Part shown: piece after piece, positions 7,601 through 11,413 of the stretch | How the letters are laid out: each line of letters opens with the position of its first letter | How positions within the stretch are numbered: position 1 is the stretch's first letter | Assembly (NCBI GenBank): GCA_947176055.1 | Contig: CAMWPE010000060.1 | Location: forward strand, 1 to 11,413 | Origin: an uncultured Desulfovibrio sp. | GTDB lineage: Bacteria > Desulfobacterota > Desulfovibrionia > Desulfovibrionales > Desulfovibrionaceae | Reading direction: 5' to 3' | Length of the DNA: 11,413 nucleotides | Translations under genes and position numbers: made by a program | Notes under the pieces: generated by a model | What the model saw: the letters and a program-made list of their open reading frames with translations, nothing else | Database searches by the model: none | What the model was told of the DNA's origin: nothing

Positions 7601-8734
7601 TTAATCCAGAACTATGTTGTCTTCCAGCTCCACAAATTCGCCGTCTTTGGCCTGATAGATGGACAGGGCCATGCCGGCGGCGTCGCCTTTGTCGTTAAAT
7701 TTGATCCTGCCGATAGGAGTGTCCACATAGTTTTCGCGCAGGATGGCGTTAATAGCATCGGTATCTTCCGCGGTTCCAGCTTTGGCGATGGCGTCGAGCA
7801 AGGCGAGCGTCGCCGCGTAGGCGTTGTAATAACCGAATCCCGGCTCGGTGTTGTAGATTTTTCTATGTTGCTCAGTGGCGCGCTTGAAACTTTCCAGGGA
7901 GCTGGTGTCCTTGGGATAAGACGCGTAAACTCCTTCGCTGTCCTTGCCGGTCATTTTCAGGAAAGTTTCGTCTTTTACGCCGTCAGGGCCGATGAAAGGC
8001 GTAGTCAGCCGATCCCGGCGCATTTGCTGAACCAGCTTGGAGGCTACGGGCTGATAACCGCCAAAAACGATAATATCGGGTTTGGCCCTGCGCAGTTTGC
8101 GGACGACGGCGGAAAAATCGACCGCGTCCGGAGTCACGGCCTCAAAGAGCACGGTTTCGGCGCCCCCCTTCTCCAGCAGTTCGCGGTTATAGTCCGCGAA
8201 ACCTTTGCCATAATCGCCGTTGTCGTGCAGGTAAGCGACTTTTTTTACTTTTAGCTTGTTCAGCATGAAATCGCTTGTCAGCCTGGCCTGCGCGTTATCT
8301 TTTGCCACTGTGCGCATAAAAAGCGGGTATTTGCCTTCTTCCGTGAGCGCGGGAGTAGTGGCGGTGGGCGAAATCGCGATAATGCCCGAATTCTGGAAAA
8401 GAGGCAGGGACGCGGTGGTAGGACCCGAACAGATCGGTCCGACTATGACTTTCGCTCCATCCGAAATCAGTTTGGTAGCCGCGCTGGTGGCTTTTTCAGG
8501 CTTGCATTCGTCGTCCTGGGCGATCACTTCGATCATTTGCCCATTTATTCCGCCATTGGCGTTGACTTCGTCCGCGACGATTTTCACGGCGTTAAGGCTG
8601 GGGACGCCGTAAGAGGCCAGCTCGCCTGAATGAGCGCCCTGGACGCCGATCTTGATTGTTCCATCCGCGGCGAGCGCGGAGACGCAAAATCCCAAGGCGA
8701 CGGACAGAGCGGCGCCAGCGAGATATTTTTTCAT
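7601..8734 (-). CDS. livK: Branched-chain amino-acid ABC transporter substrate-binding protein LivK/LivJ
   Basis: This is the periplasmic receptor of the Liv importer, a type-1 periplasmic binding-fold protein. I place the start at 8734, giving 377 residues, because MKKYLAGAALSVALGFCVSALA is a signal peptide with an ALA cleavage site after residue 22, and AGGAG (8742-8746) stands seven bases upstream. An in-frame ATG at 8857 would add 41 non-leader residues and is unlikely. The mature protein begins ADGTIKIGVQGAHSGELASYG, typical of the family. DDECKPEKA and VGPICSGPT contain Cys77 and Cys102, whose spacing matches the single disulfide of E. coli LivJ and LivK. The segment AISPTATTPAL (120-130) belongs to the ligand-binding lobe. 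The ligand is probably Leu, Ile or Val, but family members also bind other amino acids or amides. It is the first gene of the liv cluster. Confidence 0.95.
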   Translation of the reverse strand: MKKYLAGAALSVALGFCVSALAADGTIKIGVQGAHSGELASYGVPSLNAVKIVADEVNANGGINGQMIEVIAQDDECKPEKATSAATKLISDGAKVIVGPICSGPTTASLPLFQNSGIIAISPTATTPALTEEGKYPLFMRTVAKDNAQARLTSDFMLNKLKVKKVAYLHDNGDYGKGFADYNRELLEKGGAETVLFEAVTPDAVDFSAVVRKLRRAKPDIIVFGGYQPVASKLVQQMRRDRLTTPFIGPDGVKDETFLKMTGKDSEGVYASYPKDTSSLESFKRATEQHRKIYNTEPGFGYYNAYAATLALLDAIAKAGTAEDTDAINAILRENYVDTPIGRIKFNDKGDAAGMALSIYQAKDGEFVELEDNIVLD

Positions 8735-8843
8735 TACCGGACTCCTGGTTTTAGCCAGCGCGATCAGCGCGCCCCGAAAACGAGGAAGAAGGGGGAGACT
8801 TTCTTCCGGACTTGCGAACGCGGAGGAACTAACGCGACTGGCC

Positions 8844-8849
8844 ATTATA
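8844..8849 (-). promoter_or_regulatory. Candidate -10 box upstream of livK
   Basis: The - strand has a perfect TATAAT (8849-8844), about 110 bases before the livK ATG, which would give a leader of about 100 bases. No good -35 hexamer stands at 16-18 bases. The perfect TTGACA at 8893-8888 is 38 bases away, too far to pair with it. It is a candidate only. Confidence 0.35.
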
Positions 8850-8868
8850 AAGTTCAAGATTTTTTACT

Positions 8869-8884
8869 TGCCCTATATTTGCCA
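8869..8884 (-). promoter_or_regulatory. Weak sigma-54-like site upstream of livK
   Basis: TGGCAAATATAGGGCA on the - strand keeps the GG-N10-GC spacing of a -24/-12 promoter and the TGGCA half, but the -12 half is GGGCA rather than TTGCA. A chance match is quite possible. Confidence 0.2.
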
Positions 8885-8896
8885 TTGTGTCAATGG
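8882..8896. promoter_or_regulatory. Inverted repeat, possible operator of the liv operon
   Basis: CCATTG-TGT-CAATGG is a perfect 6-bp inverted repeat with a 3-base centre. It lies about 150 bases upstream of livK and 32 bases upstream of the TATAAT box, in the only sizeable non-coding region of the window (8735-8966). Symmetric sites like this commonly bind dimeric regulators. No regulator gene is in the window, so binding is inferred. Confidence 0.35.
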
Positions 8897-8966
8897 GTTT
8901 ATGACGAAACACTGGGCGTTTTTCGGCGAGATCAAACCGTTGGGCGGCCAATCCGCGGTCGACGTC

Positions 8967-10370
8967 CTATTTTTTTGTCTTCTTGTGGCTTGAGCGGAAA
9001 TTGAGACGCATTGGCGCGTAATTGAGACCGAACATACCTCTGAGGGCTTTTTCCAGATAACGGGCGTATGTTTCGGGCACCCGGTCGGCGTCGCTCACAA
9101 AAAATACGAAAGTCGGCGGCTCCGATTCGGCCTGGGTAAGATAGAAGAATTTGGCGCGGCTCCGGTTCACAATCGGCGGCTGATGCCGCTCCAGCGCCTC
9201 GCGCATGGCCCTGTTTAACTGGCCTGTGCCCACCCGGATGGCGCACTCCTCATGAATCTTTTCCGCGAGGGGGAGGATTTTATTCAGATTGGCCCCCGTC
9301 TTCGCCGACACCATCAAAATGGGAGCGTACAAAAGACCTCCGAAACTGTCCGCGAACTCCTTTTTGAGCCGCGCCAGCTTGTCGCGGGGCAGGAGATCGG
9401 ATTTGTTAACCAGGATCATGAAAGGAGTCTTACGGGCGGAAAGCAACGTGGTCAATCTTTTGTCCTGCTGGCTTGGCTCCTCCGTTCCGTCGATTACCAG
9501 CAGGGTAACGTCGGCCTTGGAGGTTGTTTTAAGGGCCGAATTGACGGAGAACTTTTCCACCTCGTCGGTAATCCGGCTTTTGCGCCGTATGCCGGCGGTA
9601 TCGACAAATTCGTAAATTTTTCCGTCTATATCGAAGCGCACATCGACGCTGTCCCGCGTAGTTCCGGCGACGTCCGAAACGATCATTCGTTCCTCCCCGG
9701 CGATGGCGTTTATCAGGGAGGACTTGCCTGCGTTGGGTTTTCCCAGCATGGCGAGGCGGAGAACAGGCTTTTCCGGCAATTCTTCGGTCCAGTTTTCGCC
9801 GTCGCTGTCCCCGGTCGGCAACATGGCCTCTAGATCCTCGAAAAGAGCTTTTACATTATAGCCATGCTCTGCCGAAACGGCCAAAAGCGGAAAGCCAAGG
9901 GCGTGAAATTCGGCGAGTTGCAGATCTTCCTTTTCCGGTCCGTCAATCTTGTTGACAACGCAGAGCGCGGGCAGGTTCCTGCGTCGGATATGTTCGGCCA
10001 GACTTTCGTCGAGAGGCAACAAGCCCGCGCGTCCGTCCACTACGAAAGCGACGGCCTGGGCCGAATCTAGGGCCGCGTCCATTTGCCGGAGGATATCGGA
10101 TTCGAAACCCCGGTTGTCGTCCGGACCCTCGGCCAGAGCGTCGTTGGCGTCCAGCGTCACGCCGCCGGTATCGACTATTATAAACGGCCTGTAACCCGGA
10201 CGCCTGGCGACGCCTTCCATACGATCGCGGGTGACGCCGGGACGGTCGTGGGTGATGGCCCTGTTGCTTTTTATTAGCCTGTTAAAGAGCGTGGATTTGC
10301 CAACGTTGGGGCGGCCGGCGAGCACGACTGTAGGGAGTTTTCCTTTCGATTCTTTTATATCTGCGGACAT
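8967..10370 (-). CDS. der: Ribosome assembly GTPase Der (EngA)
   Basis: Der is an essential GTPase with two G domains that acts in 50S ribosomal subunit assembly. The 467-residue protein has both domains complete. G1 has GRPNVGKST (19-27), DTGG (67-70) and NKID (140-143). G2 has GKPNAGKSS (210-218), DTAG (257-260) and NKSD (322-325). A KH-like C-terminal domain runs from about 385 to 460, and the protein ends in a basic tail (SSHKKTKK). An acidic segment EGPDDNRGFE (81-90) after the first G3 and an acidic linker (187-200) fit versions I recall from Desulfovibrio-like bacteria. The ATG has an AAGGA site (10377-10381) six bases upstream. It is 29 bases downstream of the pseudouridine synthase gene and is probably co-transcribed with it. 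No clear terminator follows its TAG stop. Confidence 0.97.
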   Translation of the reverse strand: MSADIKESKGKLPTVVLAGRPNVGKSTLFNRLIKSNRAITHDRPGVTRDRMEGVARRPGYRPFIIVDTGGVTLDANDALAEGPDDNRGFESDILRQMDAALDSAQAVAFVVDGRAGLLPLDESLAEHIRRRNLPALCVVNKIDGPEKEDLQLAEFHALGFPLLAVSAEHGYNVKALFEDLEAMLPTGDSDGENWTEELPEKPVLRLAMLGKPNAGKSSLINAIAGEERMIVSDVAGTTRDSVDVRFDIDGKIYEFVDTAGIRRKSRITDEVEKFSVNSALKTTSKADVTLLVIDGTEEPSQQDKRLTTLLSARKTPFMILVNKSDLLPRDKLARLKKEFADSFGGLLYAPILMVSAKTGANLNKILPLAEKIHEECAIRVGTGQLNRAMREALERHQPPIVNRSRAKFFYLTQAESEPPTFVFFVSDADRVPETYARYLEKALRGMFGLNYAPMRLNFRSSHKKTKK

Positions 10371-10399
10371 GGATAATCCTTTGCGAATTTAAAGGCTGA

Positions 10400-11347
10400 T
10401 CAACAATTTTCCCCCGCGGCCAAAGCGGGGATCGGCGGGGGAATCTCCTCCGCGCTCCAGGCGCCCTCCCAGTCGGGAGCGCGCGCGAATTCGTCGCCGT
10501 CCGGGAAGATAATCCGCATGGCGTGCAGACGCAGGATTCCGGGTTTTCCGTATTTGCCGTCGCCAACCACGGGATGGCCGCAAGCCGCGAGCTGCGCCCT
10601 GATCTGGTGCGTCCTGCCGGTAAGCAACCATATCTGCAACAGGGTCCTGTCTCCTTCCTTGCGCAAAGGCCGCGCTACGCAACGCGATTCTTTCGCGTAA
10701 GGCAAGGGCGTGTTCGAAACCCGGATTTTGGAGCCATCCTCCCGCGCCTCCTTGCGCAGATAATGTTTGAGAAGAACGGCCCCGTCATACGGCCACGCTC
10801 CTTCCGTCCAGGCCAGATATTCCTTGCGTATTTGGCCTGACGACAGTTGCTCCTGGACGCGTCGCAATGCCTCGAAGGTTTTCGCGACAATGATCGCGCC
10901 GCTGGTGTCCTTATCCAGCCTGTGACAGGGAACGGGCTTGAAGGGGAGAGCCGCGAAATGGGCGGCCAAACGCGAGCTCAAGGCGTCGGTTATTCCCGTC
11001 CCGGGTTGAACGGCGAGTCCGGCTGGCTTATGAAAAATTAGCAAGCCGTCCTTCTCGCCTATAAGCGGAGGCAAAGGGGCGTTCCGCGCGAGCTCCGACG
11101 GCGCTGGCTCCTCCGCCCGCGACTGCTCCGCGAGCTGGCCCGCGAAAGGCGGCAGGCGCACAATGTCGCCGGTCGCGACTCTTTCGAATGGTTTGCAACG
11201 CTTGCCGTTATGGCGAATCTGACCGGTTCTGATCCAGCGATGGATAAGATTTGACGGCAGGCCCAACCGTCTTTCCAGAAATTGCAACAATTTCTGGCCG
11301 CTTTCCGCCTCTTCTACCGGCGGAAAATCAAAAGACCGCGTTGTCAT
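10400..11347 (-). CDS. RluA-family 23S rRNA pseudouridine synthase
   Basis: This enzyme isomerises specific uridines in RNA, most likely 23S rRNA, to pseudouridine. The 315-residue protein has an N-terminal S4-type RNA-binding domain (about 15-65, with LIHRWIRTGQIRHNGKR at 34-50), a linker rich in Ala, Glu and Pro, and then the catalytic domain. The catalytic motif HRLDKDTSG (142-150) carries Asp145. LLTGRTHQIRAQL (241-253) and HPVVGDGKYG (258-267) are the other family motifs. S4 plus RluA order fits RluC or RluD, and the sequence does not decide which. The ATG at 11347 is the only possible start, because an in-frame TGA stands at 11375-11377 with no other start codon between. The Shine-Dalgarno match is weak and distant, and translation may depend on coupling to an upstream gene whose stop overlaps it. 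It ends in TGA. Confidence 0.93.
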   Translation of the reverse strand: MTTRSFDFPPVEEAESGQKLLQFLERRLGLPSNLIHRWIRTGQIRHNGKRCKPFERVATGDIVRLPPFAGQLAEQSRAEEPAPSELARNAPLPPLIGEKDGLLIFHKPAGLAVQPGTGITDALSSRLAAHFAALPFKPVPCHRLDKDTSGAIIVAKTFEALRRVQEQLSSGQIRKEYLAWTEGAWPYDGAVLLKHYLRKEAREDGSKIRVSNTPLPYAKESRCVARPLRKEGDRTLLQIWLLTGRTHQIRAQLAACGHPVVGDGKYGKPGILRLHAMRIIFPDGDEFARAPDWEGAWSAEEIPPPIPALAAGENC

Positions 11348-11412
11348 AAAGCGTTCGCATCCTTGCTCGCCCCGTCAGAAAGACCTTTCGCGTCGCCGGA
11401 AACGCCGGCGCG
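11344..11412 (-). CDS. Possible 3' end of an upstream gene (partial)
   Basis: One - strand frame is open from the window edge and ends in a TGA (11346-11344) that overlaps the ATG of the pseudouridine synthase gene as ATGA. The 22 visible residues end DGASKDANAL and show no recognisable motif. The junction is what is expected of a coupled operon, and it would explain the weak ribosome site of the next gene. An open frame of this length in GC-rich DNA is not strong evidence on its own. Confidence 0.33.
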   Translation of the reverse strand, partial: RAGVSGDAKGLSDGASKDANAL

Positions 11413-11413
11413 G

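Noticed and set aside
8735..8857. Longer N-terminus for livK starting at the ATG at 8857
   Set aside because: The added 41 residues are not leader-like, would bury a clear signal peptide, and would cover the TATAAT-containing region. The start at 8734 has a good AGGAG site.
8888..8893. TTGACA as a sigma-70 -35 box for livK
   Set aside because: At 16-19 bases downstream there is no hexamer resembling TATAAT; the nearest TATAAT is 38 bases away.
8652..8993. + strand open frame of 113 codons over the livK leader and the liv upstream region
   Set aside because: Its first third is antisense to the livK signal peptide, it has no ribosome site, and its translation shows no recognisable domain.
9252..9833. 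+ strand open frame of 193 codons opposite der
   Set aside because: It is antisense to the conserved second G domain and linker of Der and has no recognisable domain.

Overview
The window looks like a chromosomal stretch of a Desulfovibrio-like deltaproteobacterium. This assignment is an inference from remembered similarity: the Der protein, with its acidic segment after the first G3 motif, resembles Desulfovibrionaceae versions, and TRAP and Liv uptake systems are common in that group. No rRNA, tRNA, IS element, CRISPR array, prophage or integration boundary was seen. TAA, TAG and TGA are all used as gene ends, so the genetic code appears standard.

Left part (1-3004, + strand): a TRAP transporter operon, dctP-dctQ-dctM. 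dctP is cut by the window edge and lacks only about its signal peptide. A strong hairpin plus T-tract lies between dctP and dctQ and probably attenuates expression of the membrane subunits. A second strong intrinsic terminator closes the operon. The transported acid cannot be read from the sequence.

Middle part (3018-8966, - strand): a branched-chain amino-acid type ABC importer in the order livK-livH-livM-livG-livF, followed by an unassigned protein with a hydrolase-like GSSGG motif that converges on the TRAP operon. The liv genes are tightly packed (2-bp gap, 4-bp and 8-bp overlaps), except for a hairpin-containing 64-bp gap after the binding-protein gene livK. The main anomaly is livF: an in-frame TGA lies exactly one codon before the GTLSGGE signature, while every other part of the protein is intact. 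The signature codons also form a near-perfect Shine-Dalgarno sequence six bases before an ATG. This could be a fresh nonsense mutation, a base-call error, readthrough, or a gene split in two. The 232-bp region upstream of livK carries a TATAAT box, a 15-bp inverted repeat and a weak sigma-54-like site.

Right part (8967-11413, - strand): a housekeeping block with the ribosome-assembly GTPase Der, preceded by an RluA-family pseudouridine synthase. The start of the latter overlaps the stop of a possible further upstream gene by 4 bp.

I found no convincing new multi-gene system. The items most worth following are the interrupted livF, the unassigned hydrolase-like gene and the RNA hairpins that set subunit ratios in both transporters.
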